DNA of 64,000 nucleotides from contig NZ_BMNK01000021.1 in NCBI RefSeq assembly GCF_014646515.1, positions 62,001 through 126,000 of the forward strand. Reading direction: 5' to 3'. Each line of letters begins with the position of its first letter. Within the stretch, counting starts at the first letter, position 1. The notes under the pieces are model-generated. The model saw nothing but the letters and a program-made list of their open reading frames with translations. It was not told where the DNA came from and ran no database searches. The DNA is from Nonomuraea glycinis (GTDB taxonomy: Bacteria; Actinomycetota; Actinomycetes; Streptosporangiales; Streptosporangiaceae). Positions 34,679 to 43,252 of this stretch are shown here, one piece after another. Made by a program: the position numbers and the translations under genes.

Positions 34679-36028
34679 TCAGCGGATCACGCGGACGTGG
34701 TCCGAACGGCTTGCGTCGCCGTTGGTGTCCTCGTCGCCGCCGTAGACGAACCTCCACCGGCCCGAGTTCCAGGCCCGGACCTTGGTGAAGAGCCTGCCGC
34801 TCTCGCTGGACCAGGTGGACTTGACGTACCGGTAGGAGTCGGAGCCGTTGGCCTTGAAGAACAGGGCCACCTTGCCCCGGTAGCCCTCCCAGTCGCCCTC
34901 GTCATCGACCTGCAGCGCGGCCCTGATCCGCAGGAACTCGCCGCGCTCGACCGGCTCCGGGTAGGCGTTGAACCCGATGACGCGGCTGTCCGCCTTCTCC
35001 TCCTGCGGTTCGACGACCTTGACCCAGGTGGGTCGGCTCACCGAGCTGTCGACCCCGCGAGCGCCGCGGAATTCCGCCCGCCACCAGCCGGATTCCTCCG
35101 CGGTGGTGGAGGCCCAGAAGCGGCCATGACGGTCGGTCACGTCACTGGTGACGTACTTCCAGTGCCGTGAGCCGTTCGCCTTGAACCTGATGGTGACGCG
35201 CTGGCCGGGCAGGGCGCGGGCGTCGGTGCGCAGGGCGCCGGTGAAGCTGAGCCGGTCGCCCTGGTCGACGGGCTCGGGACGGGCGTCGAAGTCGACGATA
35301 CGGCTGTCACGGTCTCTGACCCTGACGCCGACCCGTGCGGTGTCGCTGACCGAGCCGCCGGCCGCGGAGGTGGCGGCGAACTCGGCCCGCCACCACCCGG
35401 TGGCCTCGGCCCGCACCTGGGCGGCGAACCAGCCGTTGCCGCCGGAGGTCACGCTGGTGACATTCTGGAAGGTGTCGGAGCCCCGGCCGCGGAAAGCGAT
35501 GGTGACCTTCTGCCCGGCGAAGGCCTTGCCGTCGACCTCGAGCCGGCCGGAGACCCTGACGTTGTCGCCCGCGTCGACGCGGCCGGGGTCGGCGTCGAAT
35601 CCGACGATCTTGGTGGTGGGGAGCGCCTTCTTGACCTCGAAGGCGCCCTTGGTGGAGGCTTCGCCGTCGCCCTTGGCGAGGGCGAGGAAGTTCCAGGTGC
35701 CGGCCGAGGCGGCGTCGAAGGACTTGGTGGCGGTCCACCGGGTCCATTCGCCGCGCTTCAGTCCGGCATCGGCCTTCACCGGGGTGAAGACTCCCGCCTG
35801 GCCGGGCGCCTTGAGCTGGAACTCGGCGCTGGTCGCGCCCTTGGCGAAGAACGTGAACGTCGCCGTGACGGCCTTGTCGGAGACGACGATCGGGGATGCC
35901 GGGCTCAGCTGGACGTCGGAGATCTCCGGTGCCGCGGCCTGGACTTCCGCCGACGCGGGTGACGTCAGGGCCAGCGCCCCGGCGCCCATCGCGAGCACGA
36001 CGGTTACTACACGGATGCGTTGTAACAT
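34679..36028 (-). CDS. Secreted protein with tandem Ig-like beta domains
   Basis: The protein is 449 residues. It has a Sec signal peptide (VVTVVLAMGAGALALTSPASA) and one divergent N-terminal beta domain. Three tandem repeats of about 100 residues follow, beginning TKIVGFDADPGRVDAGD, SRIVDFDARPEPVDQGD and SRVIGFNAYPEPVERGE. Each contains a WWRAEF- or WRFVY-type strand. They look like Ig-like/surface repeat domains common in secreted actinomycete proteins. No catalytic motif is visible. It is convergent with the coiled-coil gene across a strong terminator and divergent from the E1 gene. Confidence 0.8.
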   Translation of the reverse strand: MLQRIRVVTVVLAMGAGALALTSPASAEVQAAAPEISDVQLSPASPIVVSDKAVTATFTFFAKGATSAEFQLKAPGQAGVFTPVKADAGLKRGEWTRWTATKSFDAASAGTWNFLALAKGDGEASTKGAFEVKKALPTTKIVGFDADPGRVDAGDNVRVSGRLEVDGKAFAGQKVTIAFRGRGSDTFQNVTSVTSGGNGWFAAQVRAEATGWWRAEFAATSAAGGSVSDTARVGVRVRDRDSRIVDFDARPEPVDQGDRLSFTGALRTDARALPGQRVTIRFKANGSRHWKYVTSDVTDRHGRFWASTTAEESGWWRAEFRGARGVDSSVSRPTWVKVVEPQEEKADSRVIGFNAYPEPVERGEFLRIRAALQVDDEGDWEGYRGKVALFFKANGSDSYRYVKSTWSSESGRLFTKVRAWNSGRWRFVYGGDEDTNGDASRSDHVRVIR

Positions 36029-36143
36029 GCGGGTTTCCTTTCTGGATACCCCAGGGGTTTCAACGCGGCATTTGAGGGTGCCACGTGTTTCGTCTCAGTA
36101 GACGCCGCGACAAGGCCCAAAGTTCTCAACTTTGACAATCCGT

Positions 36144-36155
36144 CATAGATCTATG
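36144..36155. promoter_or_regulatory. Palindrome near a TTGACA box upstream of the E1 gene
   Basis: CATAGATCTATG is a perfect 12-bp palindrome starting 7 nt after TTGACA (36132-36137), about 75 nt before the GTG at 36230. The TTGACA resembles a -35 element, but no good -10 is seen at the usual distance. It may be an operator for the dehydrogenase gene. Confidence 0.35.
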
Positions 36156-36229
36156 TCAAAAGGACCGGTCCAGAACATCTCCCCGCCGACTGGCAGACGC
36201 GAGAGCCCACGGAAGACATAATCGGCTTT

Positions 36230-38449
36230 GTGGCGCGCGACACAGTTGAGACTCATTTCATTCAAGCGGTGGCGACTCTTGAGACGGGCGCGGCCCGAGA
36301 TCCGGCGAGTCCCATCCGCGAGGGGACCGCTCTCACCGGCGAGCGGTGCCACGCGCTCTACTGGCGCCAGCTCGACAGCCGGCTGCTCGACATCGCCGCC
36401 CGCTGGCTGCGGGAGCAGGATCTGGGCTTCTACACGATCGGCTCGGCCGGGCACGAGGGCAACGCGGCCGTCGCCGCCGCCCTGCGGCCCGACGACCCCG
36501 CCCTGCTCCACTACCGCTCCGGCGCTTTCTACCTGACCCGGTCGGAGCAGGCGGGACGGCTTCCCGACCAGGGCGTCCGCGACGTCCTGCTGGGCCTGAC
36601 CGCCTCGGCGGAGGAGCCCATCGCGGGCGGCCGGCACAAGGTGTTCGGCCACCCCGACCTGGCGGTCATCCCGCAGACCTCCACCATCGCCAGCCATCTG
36701 CCGCGAGCCGTGGGGGTGGCCCTCGCCATCGAACGAGCCCGCGCGCTCGACGCCGGCCAGGCGTGGCCGGACGACGCGATCACGGTCTGCAGCTTCGGCG
36801 ACGCCTCGATCAACCACGCCTCGGCGCTGACCGGTTTCAACACCGCCGCCTACGCCACCCACCAGGGACAGCCGCTGCCGATCCTGTTCGTGTGCGAGGA
36901 CAACGGCATCGGCATCAGCGTCCGCACGCCCAAGGGCTGGGTGGCGGCGGCCGCCCGCCGGCCCGGCATCGAATACTTCGCCGCCGACGGCTGCGACCTG
37001 GCCGACGCCTACGACACGGCCCAGCGCGCCGTCTCCTACGTACGCACCAGCCGCTCCCCCGCTTTCCTGCACCTGTCCACCGTGCGGCTGATGGGCCACG
37101 CCGGCTCCGACGTCGAGGCGGCCTATCGCACCCAGCGGGAGATCCGCGCCGACCTGGCCCGCGACCCTCTGCTGCGGACCGCCCGGCTGCTGGTGGAGGC
37201 GGGAGTGACCACGCCGGAAGAGCTGCTCAAGCGGTACGAACTGTCGCGCGAGCACGTCCTGCGGATCGCACTGGAGACCACCCGCAGCCCGCGACTGGCC
37301 TCCGCCAAGGAGGTCATGAAGCCGATCGCGCCGCGCCACGCCGACCTGATCGCCAAGATCAGCCCGGTCGCGGCGGAGAGCCGTGTCAGAGTGAAGGCGT
37401 TCGCGGGCGCGCTGCCCGAGACGGAGCAGCCGATGACGCTCGCCCAGTCGATCAACCGCACGCTCGCCGACGCGCTGGCCGTCTACCCGGAGATGATGGT
37501 CTTCGGCGAGGACGTGGCCAAGAAGGGCGGCGTCTACGGCGTCACCCGGGGCCTGCAGAAGCGCTTCGGCGGAAGCCGGGTCTTCGACACGCTCCTCGAC
37601 GAGCAGTCCATCCTCGGGCTGGCGCTGGGCGCGGGGGTGTCCAAGCTGCTGCCGGTGCCGGAGATCCAGTATCTGGCCTACCTGCACAACGCGCTGGACC
37701 AGATCCGCGGCGAGGCGGCCACGCTGTCGTTCTTCTCCCAGGGCGCCTACCCCAACCCGCTGGTGGTGCGGGTCGCGGGCCTGGCCTACCAGAAGGGATT
37801 CGGCGGCCACTTCCACAACGACAACGCCGTCGGCGCGCTGCGGGACATCCCGGGGCTGGTCGTCGCCGCGCCGTCGCGGCCGGACGACGCCTCGGCCATG
37901 CTGCGCACCTGCCTGGCGGCGGCCCGTACACAAGGCTCGGTCTGCGTGTTCCTGGAGCCGATCGCGCTCTACCACACCAGAGACCTGTTCGACGCGGGCG
38001 ACGGCGGCTGGCTCGCCCCGTACGCGCCGCCCGCGCGCTGGGCGGAGACGCACGTGCCGATCGGCCGCGCCCGCTCCTACGGCGACGGGCGCGACCTGAC
38101 GATCGTGACGTTCGGCAACGGGCTGCGGATGAGCCTGCGCGCGGCCGTACGGCTCACGCAGGAGGGGGTCAGCTGCCGGGTGCTCGACCTGCGCTGGCTG
38201 GCGCCGCTGCCGGTGGAGGATCTGGTACGAGCCGCCGAGCTGACCGGCAAGGTGCTGATCGCCGACGAGACCCGGCACAGCGGCGGCGTCTCAGAAGGGG
38301 TCGTAGCCGAGCTCGTCGACGCGGGGTTCCAGGGCCAGATCGCCCGCGTCACCTCGGCCGACAGCTTCATCCCGCTGGGCGCCGCGGCCGACCACGTGCT
38401 GCTGTCGGAGGAAGAGATCGAGGAGGCGGCCCGCAAGCTGCTGAGCTGA
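36230..38449 (+). CDS. Fused E1 alpha-beta branched-chain 2-oxoacid dehydrogenase
   Basis: The protein is 739 residues. Residues 1 to about 370 are the E1 alpha part with the thiamine-diphosphate motif FGDASINHASALTGFNTAA ... CEDN. From about 400 it is the E1 beta part (MTLAQSINRTLADALAVYP, FGEDVAKKGGVYGVT, HNALDQIRGEA). Most organisms have two genes; here they are one polypeptide. It decarboxylates a 2-oxoacid, probably branched-chain, and loads the acyl group on lipoyl-E2. No E2 or E3 gene is in the window. The GTG start at 36230 is the only good upstream start. It may feed acyl-CoAs to the nearby leucine operon; that is inference. Confidence 0.9.
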   Translation: MARDTVETHFIQAVATLETGAARDPASPIREGTALTGERCHALYWRQLDSRLLDIAARWLREQDLGFYTIGSAGHEGNAAVAAALRPDDPALLHYRSGAFYLTRSEQAGRLPDQGVRDVLLGLTASAEEPIAGGRHKVFGHPDLAVIPQTSTIASHLPRAVGVALAIERARALDAGQAWPDDAITVCSFGDASINHASALTGFNTAAYATHQGQPLPILFVCEDNGIGISVRTPKGWVAAAARRPGIEYFAADGCDLADAYDTAQRAVSYVRTSRSPAFLHLSTVRLMGHAGSDVEAAYRTQREIRADLARDPLLRTARLLVEAGVTTPEELLKRYELSREHVLRIALETTRSPRLASAKEVMKPIAPRHADLIAKISPVAAESRVRVKAFAGALPETEQPMTLAQSINRTLADALAVYPEMMVFGEDVAKKGGVYGVTRGLQKRFGGSRVFDTLLDEQSILGLALGAGVSKLLPVPEIQYLAYLHNALDQIRGEAATLSFFSQGAYPNPLVVRVAGLAYQKGFGGHFHNDNAVGALRDIPGLVVAAPSRPDDASAMLRTCLAAARTQGSVCVFLEPIALYHTRDLFDAGDGGWLAPYAPPARWAETHVPIGRARSYGDGRDLTIVTFGNGLRMSLRAAVRLTQEGVSCRVLDLRWLAPLPVEDLVRAAELTGKVLIADETRHSGGVSEGVVAELVDAGFQGQIARVTSADSFIPLGAAADHVLLSEEEIEEAARKLLS

Positions 38450-38488
38450 CCGTCCCTTTTCAGCCGAGACGGATCGCCGCCCGCCTAT

Positions 38489-38505
38489 TACCTAGAAAAC
38501 AGGTA
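38489..38505. promoter_or_regulatory. Inverted repeat upstream of the sulfonate-type ABC operon
   Basis: TACCT-AGAAAAC-AGGTA, followed by GGAAATATTGC, lies 79 nt before the ssuA-like start. It is the only symmetric AT-richer element in the 134-bp gap and the likely control site of the operon. A sulfur-responsive regulator is a guess. Confidence 0.45.
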
Positions 38506-38583
38506 GGAAATATTGCTTTAGCCTCATCGGCATGCCTATCGTGAGTGCGGGGTTGATCTCGTCGCTCGTCGAAGGGTCATGCC

Positions 38584-39636
38584 ATGCCTGTTTCGCTGTT
38601 ACGGCCAGCGCTCGCCGTACTCCTGTTCGCCTGTCTGACCGCGTGCGCCGGGGGTGACGGGCGGGACGCGGGCGAGCCGGTGCTCGCGGCGAACGCGGCG
38701 CTGCCCGCCTCCGTCCCGAAGGGCACCAAACTGATCATCGGAGATCCGCCGACGAAGGTGGCGCTCGAACTCTCCGGTGAGATCGACACGTTCTCGTTCG
38801 ACATCGAGTGGGCCAACATCAGCGGCGGCCCGCTGACCAGCGAGGCGTTCAGGGCCGACGCGCTGGATGTCGGCGCGGTCGCCGACATCCCGCCGATCCA
38901 CGCGACCTGGACCGGCCTGCCCGTGAAGATCGTCGCGGCCAAGTTCCGCAAGGACCCGCTCGACCATCCCACGTACGAGCTGGGCATCGCACCGGGGGTG
39001 GCCGTCAAGACCCTCGCCGACCTGCGGGGCAAGAAGATCGCCTACAGCCCCGGCCAGGCGCAGGGCGCGCTGGTGCTCCGAGTGCTCACCCGGGCCGGGC
39101 TCACCAAGGACGACGTCACCCTGGTGGAGCTGCCGAGCACGGCCGACGTCTACCCCAACGCGCTGGCGTCCAAGCAGGTGGACGTGGCGCCGATCGGGGG
39201 CGTCAACATCAAGCGGTACGTCACCAAGTTCGGCCGGGACGGCGCCACGACCGTCCGCCACGGCCTGCGTGACGACCCGGCCCACCTGTACGTACGGACC
39301 GTCACGCTCCAGGACCCCGCCAAGGCCGCGGCGATCCGCGAATTCGTCGCCGCCTGGGCACGAGCCTCCCAGTGGGTCTACGACCATCCGAAGGAGTGGA
39401 TCGAGGGCTACTACGTGAAGGACCAGGGCCTGAGCGCCGAGGACGGCCAGTACCTGGTCGACCTGGCGGGCGAGCCCGAAATCCCCGCCGACTGGGCGCC
39501 GGTCATCGCCAGGCACCAGGAGACCATCGACATCCTGGCCAAGGAGACCGGCAACGAGGCGCTCAAGGCCGGGGACCTGTACGACCTGCGCTACCAGGCG
39601 GTGGCCGCGGACGCGATCAAGGAGGGTACGTCATGA
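38584..39636 (+). CDS. ssuA: Sulfonate/nitrate-type ABC transporter substrate-binding lipoprotein
   Basis: The protein is 350 residues. The lipoprotein signal ends LTAC at C21, so it is anchored outside the membrane. The body is an SsuA/TauA/NMT1-like two-lobed binding protein (ALDVGAVADIPPIHAT, LRGKKIAYSPGQAQGALVLR). The last codons overlap the permease ATG (ATGA 39633-39636). With permease, ATPase and a flavin monooxygenase gene following in a coupled row, the substrate is probably an organosulfur compound, though nitrate/taurine-type substrates cannot be excluded. Confidence 0.85.
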   Translation: MPVSLLRPALAVLLFACLTACAGGDGRDAGEPVLAANAALPASVPKGTKLIIGDPPTKVALELSGEIDTFSFDIEWANISGGPLTSEAFRADALDVGAVADIPPIHATWTGLPVKIVAAKFRKDPLDHPTYELGIAPGVAVKTLADLRGKKIAYSPGQAQGALVLRVLTRAGLTKDDVTLVELPSTADVYPNALASKQVDVAPIGGVNIKRYVTKFGRDGATTVRHGLRDDPAHLYVRTVTLQDPAKAAAIREFVAAWARASQWVYDHPKEWIEGYYVKDQGLSAEDGQYLVDLAGEPEIPADWAPVIARHQETIDILAKETGNEALKAGDLYDLRYQAVAADAIKEGTS

Positions 39637-40460
39637 CGCTCGTCACCGCCCGCCCCGTGGCGCCCGCACGGGTGCGGAGCCGCCGCCGTCGCCTGCGGCC
39701 ACGCCGCCCGATCAGGTTCGGTTTCCTGGTGGGCCCGGCCCTGCTGCTCGCGTTCTGGGCCGGGGGCTCGGCCTCGGGGCTGCTGGATCCCCGGTTCCTG
39801 TCGCCCCCGTGGACCGTGGTCACCACCGCGGGCGAGCTGGTGGCGAGCGGCCGGCTGCAGGAGCACCTGCTGGCCTCGGTCCAGCGCGTCGGGCTGGGGC
39901 TGGCCATCGGCGTCCCGCTCGGCACGCTGCTCGCGCTGGTGTCCGGGCTGAGCCGCTGGGGCGAGGCGGTGATCGACGGGCCGATCCAGATCAAGCGGGC
40001 CATCCCGGCGCTCGCGATGATGCCGCTGCTGATCCTGTGGCTGGGCATCGGCGAGGTGATGAAGGTGACCGTCATCACGCTTGGCGTGCTGGTGCCGATC
40101 TACATTCACACGCACAACGGGCTGCGCGGCATCGACAGCCGCTACGTCGAGCTGGCCGAGACCGTGGACCTGCGGCGTGGCACGTTCGTCCGCAAGGTGA
40201 TCCTGCCCGGCGCGCAGCCGGGATTCCTGCTCGGCATGCGGTTCGCCGTCATGACCGCCTGGCTGTATCTGGTCGTGGCCGAGCTCATCAACTCCACCAC
40301 CGGCATCGGCTACATGATGGACCTGGCGCGGACGTACGGGCAGACCGACGTGATCCTGGTCGGCATCGTCCTGTACGGCCTGCTCGGCCTCTTCTCCGAC
40401 GCCGCGGTCCGGCTCGTGGAGAGGAGGGCGCTGTCATGGCGACGGACGTTGGCCGGCTGA
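39633..40460 (+). CDS. ssuC: ABC transporter permease, SsuC-like
   Basis: About 275 residues, six membrane helices, and the BPD_transp_1 cytoplasmic EAA loop near VELAETVDLRRGTFVRKVILPGA. A basic N-terminus precedes the first helix. The start overlaps the stop of the binding-protein gene, and its own end overlaps the ATPase gene by 25 nt, so the three form one transporter. The longer open frame to 39372 is not part of the gene. Confidence 0.88.
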   Translation: MTLVTARPVAPARVRSRRRRLRPRRPIRFGFLVGPALLLAFWAGGSASGLLDPRFLSPPWTVVTTAGELVASGRLQEHLLASVQRVGLGLAIGVPLGTLLALVSGLSRWGEAVIDGPIQIKRAIPALAMMPLLILWLGIGEVMKVTVITLGVLVPIYIHTHNGLRGIDSRYVELAETVDLRRGTFVRKVILPGAQPGFLLGMRFAVMTAWLYLVVAELINSTTGIGYMMDLARTYGQTDVILVGIVLYGLLGLFSDAAVRLVERRALSWRRTLAG

Positions 40461-41125
40461 CCCGCGTACAAGGACTGACCCGCCGCTACGGCGAGCGGCT
40501 CATCCTGGACCACCTGGATCTGGAGATCGCGCCGGGCGAGTTCGTGGCGCTGCTCGGCCGGAGCGGGTCCGGCAAGAGCACCCTGCTGCGCGCCCTGGCC
40601 GGGCTGGACGACGACGTGGCCGGGGACGGGCTGGTGGAGGTGCCCGCGCAGGTGTCGGTCGTCTTCCAGGACGCCCGGCTGCTGCCCTGGCAGCGGGTGC
40701 TCGACAACGTCGTCCTCGGCCTGGACGGGGGCGAGCGGCGGGGCCGGGAGAGTCTGGCGGAGGTCGGCCTCGGCGGGCGGGAACGGGCCTGGCCCAGCGA
40801 GCTGTCCGGGGGCGAGCAGCAGCGGGTGGCGCTGGCGCGATCCCTCGTCCGCGAGCCGCGCCTGCTGCTCGCCGACGAGCCCTTCGGCGCGCTCGACGCG
40901 CTGACCAGGATCAAGATGCACGGGCTGCTGCGCCGCCTGGTCGAGCGGCACCGCCCCGCCGTGCTGCTGGTCACCCACGACGTGGACGAGGCGATCGCCC
41001 TGGCCGACCGCGTCCTGGTGCTGGACTCCGGCCGGATCGCCGCCGAGCGGCGGCTCGGACCGGGCAGCACCGACATCCGTACCGATCTGCTGCTGGCCCT
41101 CGGCGTGACAGGAGAAGGCGCGTGA
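40436..41125 (+). CDS. ssuB: ABC transporter ATP-binding protein, SsuB-like
   Basis: About 229 residues with Walker A GRSGSGKST, Q-loop VVFQDARLLPW, signature LSGGEQQRVALARSL, Walker B LLLADEPFGALD and switch VTHDVDEAIALADRVLVL. This is the nitrate/sulfonate/taurine ATPase group. The ATG at 40436 lies inside the permease end. Its stop overlaps the GTG of the monooxygenase gene (GTGA 41122-41125). Confidence 0.88.
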   Translation: MATDVGRLTRVQGLTRRYGERLILDHLDLEIAPGEFVALLGRSGSGKSTLLRALAGLDDDVAGDGLVEVPAQVSVVFQDARLLPWQRVLDNVVLGLDGGERRGRESLAEVGLGGRERAWPSELSGGEQQRVALARSLVREPRLLLADEPFGALDALTRIKMHGLLRRLVERHRPAVLLVTHDVDEAIALADRVLVLDSGRIAAERRLGPGSTDIRTDLLLALGVTGEGA

Positions 41126-42471
41126 CCCAGCTCAATCTCAACCTTTTCGTCTACCCGGCCGGTCATCACGAGGCGGCCTGGCGCTTCCGCGGCGCCGAGC
41201 CGCACCGGGTGCTCGACATCACCTACTACCAGGAGCTCGCCCGGCGGGCCGAGGCGGCGACGTTCGACGCGGTCTTCTTCGCCGACGGGCCTTCCCTGCC
41301 GGACAACGTCCGGTACGCCAGCCGCTTCCGGCTGGAGCCGTTCACCTGGCTGTCCGCCATCGCCGCCGCCACCAGCCACATCGGGCTGATCGCCACCGCC
41401 TCCACCACCTACCTGGAGCCGTACAACCTGGCCAGGCTGTTCGCCTCGCTCGACCACCTCAGCCGGGGCCGGGCCGGCTGGAACATCGTCACCACCGGCG
41501 CGCCGCAGGCGGCCCAGAACTTCGGGCTCGACGAGCATCCGGCGCACGGCTCGCGGTACGCCAGGGCCGACGAGTTCGTGGAGGTGGTGACGGCGCTCTG
41601 GGACAGCTGGGAGGATGACGCGCTGGTCATCGACCAGGAAGCCGGCATTTTCGCCGATGACACGAAAATTCATCCGATCGACCATTCTGGGGAACGGCTG
41701 CGCGTCCGGGGCCCGCTGAACACGCCGCGCATCCCGCAGGGCCGGCCGGTGTACGTACAGGCGGGCTCGTCGGAGGACGGCAAGGGCTTCGCCGCCCGCC
41801 ACGCGGAAGCGATCTTCACGGCGCACCAGACGCTCGCCAACGCCCGCGACTTCTACGCCGACGTGAAATCCCGGGTCAAGGCGGCGGGCCGCGATCCCGG
41901 GCTGGTCAAGGTGCTGCCGGGGATCAGCCCGTTCATCGGCTCGACCGAGGCGGAGGCGCTGGCGCTGCGCGAGGAGTTCAACGAGCTGACCCAGCCGGAG
42001 TACTCCCTCCACCAACTCCGCCACCTGCTCGGCATCGACCTGACCGGGTACGACCTGGACGGTCCGGTCCCCCGGGAGGAGCTGCCCACGCACGAACAGC
42101 GCGGGTACGGCAGCCGGTTCCAGGTGGTGGTGGACATCATCGACCGGGAGCAGCCGACGATCAGGCAACTCCTGCACCACCTGGCCGGAGCCCGTGGGCA
42201 CTGGGTGACCGCCGGGACGCCGGAGCAGATCGCCGACCGCATGCAGGAGTGGTTCGAGGGCGGGGCGGCCGACGGCTTCAACGTGATGCCGCCGTACCTG
42301 AACGGCGGCTTCGACGTGTTCGCCGACGAGGTGGTGCCCATCCTGCGGCGCCGTGGCCTGTTCAGGAAGGAGTACGACGGCTCGACCCTGCGCTCGCACT
42401 ACGGCCTGCCACGCCCCGCCAGCCAGTACGCGAGCCGGGCTCCCGACGGTCAGGCCCCCACGGGCACCTGA
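41122..42471 (+). CDS. LLM-class flavin-dependent monooxygenase, NtaA/SnaA/DszA family
   Basis: The protein is 449 residues. It is a luciferase-like TIM barrel of the long NtaA/SnaA/DszA/SoxA type (YYQELARRAEAATFDAVFFAD, GRAGWNIVTT, AGSSEDGKGFAARHAEAIF). These enzymes use reduced FMN from a separate reductase and oxygen to attack C-S, C-N or related bonds. As the fourth gene of the coupled ABC operon it probably oxidises the imported compound. The length and motifs favour the DszA/NtaA group over classical SsuD (about 380 residues). No flavin reductase gene is adjacent. Confidence 0.88.
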   Translation: MTQLNLNLFVYPAGHHEAAWRFRGAEPHRVLDITYYQELARRAEAATFDAVFFADGPSLPDNVRYASRFRLEPFTWLSAIAAATSHIGLIATASTTYLEPYNLARLFASLDHLSRGRAGWNIVTTGAPQAAQNFGLDEHPAHGSRYARADEFVEVVTALWDSWEDDALVIDQEAGIFADDTKIHPIDHSGERLRVRGPLNTPRIPQGRPVYVQAGSSEDGKGFAARHAEAIFTAHQTLANARDFYADVKSRVKAAGRDPGLVKVLPGISPFIGSTEAEALALREEFNELTQPEYSLHQLRHLLGIDLTGYDLDGPVPREELPTHEQRGYGSRFQVVVDIIDREQPTIRQLLHHLAGARGHWVTAGTPEQIADRMQEWFEGGAADGFNVMPPYLNGGFDVFADEVVPILRRRGLFRKEYDGSTLRSHYGLPRPASQYASRAPDGQAPTGT

Positions 42472-42476
42472 TCGGT

Positions 42477-43010
42477 TCAAAGTCCGGTCCTACGAGGGGT
42501 GTGGATCTTCGCCCATACTCTGTGGCCGATCACGTCGTCGCCCTCGTACCCGGCCTGGTCGGCGAGCGCGGCGACGATGGCCAACCCCCTGCCGTGCTCC
42601 GCGCCGGTCGGGGATGGGCCGTCGAAGCGGGGAACGCCGCCCCAGCCGCAGTCGTAGACCGCGAGGGTGACCGTGGCGGTCGTACGGACGATCTCCACGA
42701 TGAAGGTCCCGTGCGCACGGCCGCTTGCGGTGTGGTGGACGGCGTTGGCCGCGAGCTCAGCGACGATCTGCTCGGCGTCGTCGCGACACCGGGCGTCGGC
42801 CAGGAGGTAGCGGGTGAAGTGGCGGGCGTGGGGGACCTGGTGCAGGAAGCCGGGATAGACCCGCCTCCAGGTCAGGCCGCCGGGGTGCAGGTCGATCATC
42901 GCGTCGATGTGCTCGCGGAGGAGCGGGCCGGACGGGTCGGCGCTCGGGTCCTGGTCCCGCTGCCGGGGGATGAGCAGGGGTACGTCCGCCCGGTCGGTGA
43001 TGTTGTGCAC
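42477..43010 (-). CDS. GHKL/HATPase_c_2 ATP-binding protein, copy 2
   Basis: The protein is 177 residues and closely related to the copy at 616-1137. Shared stretches include LREHIDAMIDLHPGGLTWRR and QVPHARHFTRYLLAD. The N box is ELAANAVHHT, G1 is DCGWGG and G2 is GRGLAIVAALADQ. The GTG start at 43010 follows GGAGAGCC. It is divergent from the second HTH regulator gene, repeating the arrangement at the left end. The role is presumably regulatory, as an anti-sigma-like kinase or signalling ATPase; the partner is unknown. Confidence 0.85.
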   Translation of the reverse strand: MHNITDRADVPLLIPRQRDQDPSADPSGPLLREHIDAMIDLHPGGLTWRRVYPGFLHQVPHARHFTRYLLADARCRDDAEQIVAELAANAVHHTASGRAHGTFIVEIVRTTATVTLAVYDCGWGGVPRFDGPSPTGAEHGRGLAIVAALADQAGYEGDDVIGHRVWAKIHTPRRTGL

Positions 43011-43252
43011 TGGTGGCTCTCCGTGGACATGTAGGGGTTCGACTTCTCGCCTCTACGTTGGCCTGTCTGGCGCGCCGCGCGAATTCCCACCCCGCCCATC
43101 CGGGTAACCACCTTCGCATCACTGCTGACCTGCGCGAATCCCATCCCGACCAGGATCGCCGTCCCGCCGAGGCCCGGATGGCCGCCCTCCGATGATTTCT
43201 GTCCGTGACTTCTGTTTTACTGTGCGTACACGTCGATGTGGAGGTGGTGGGG

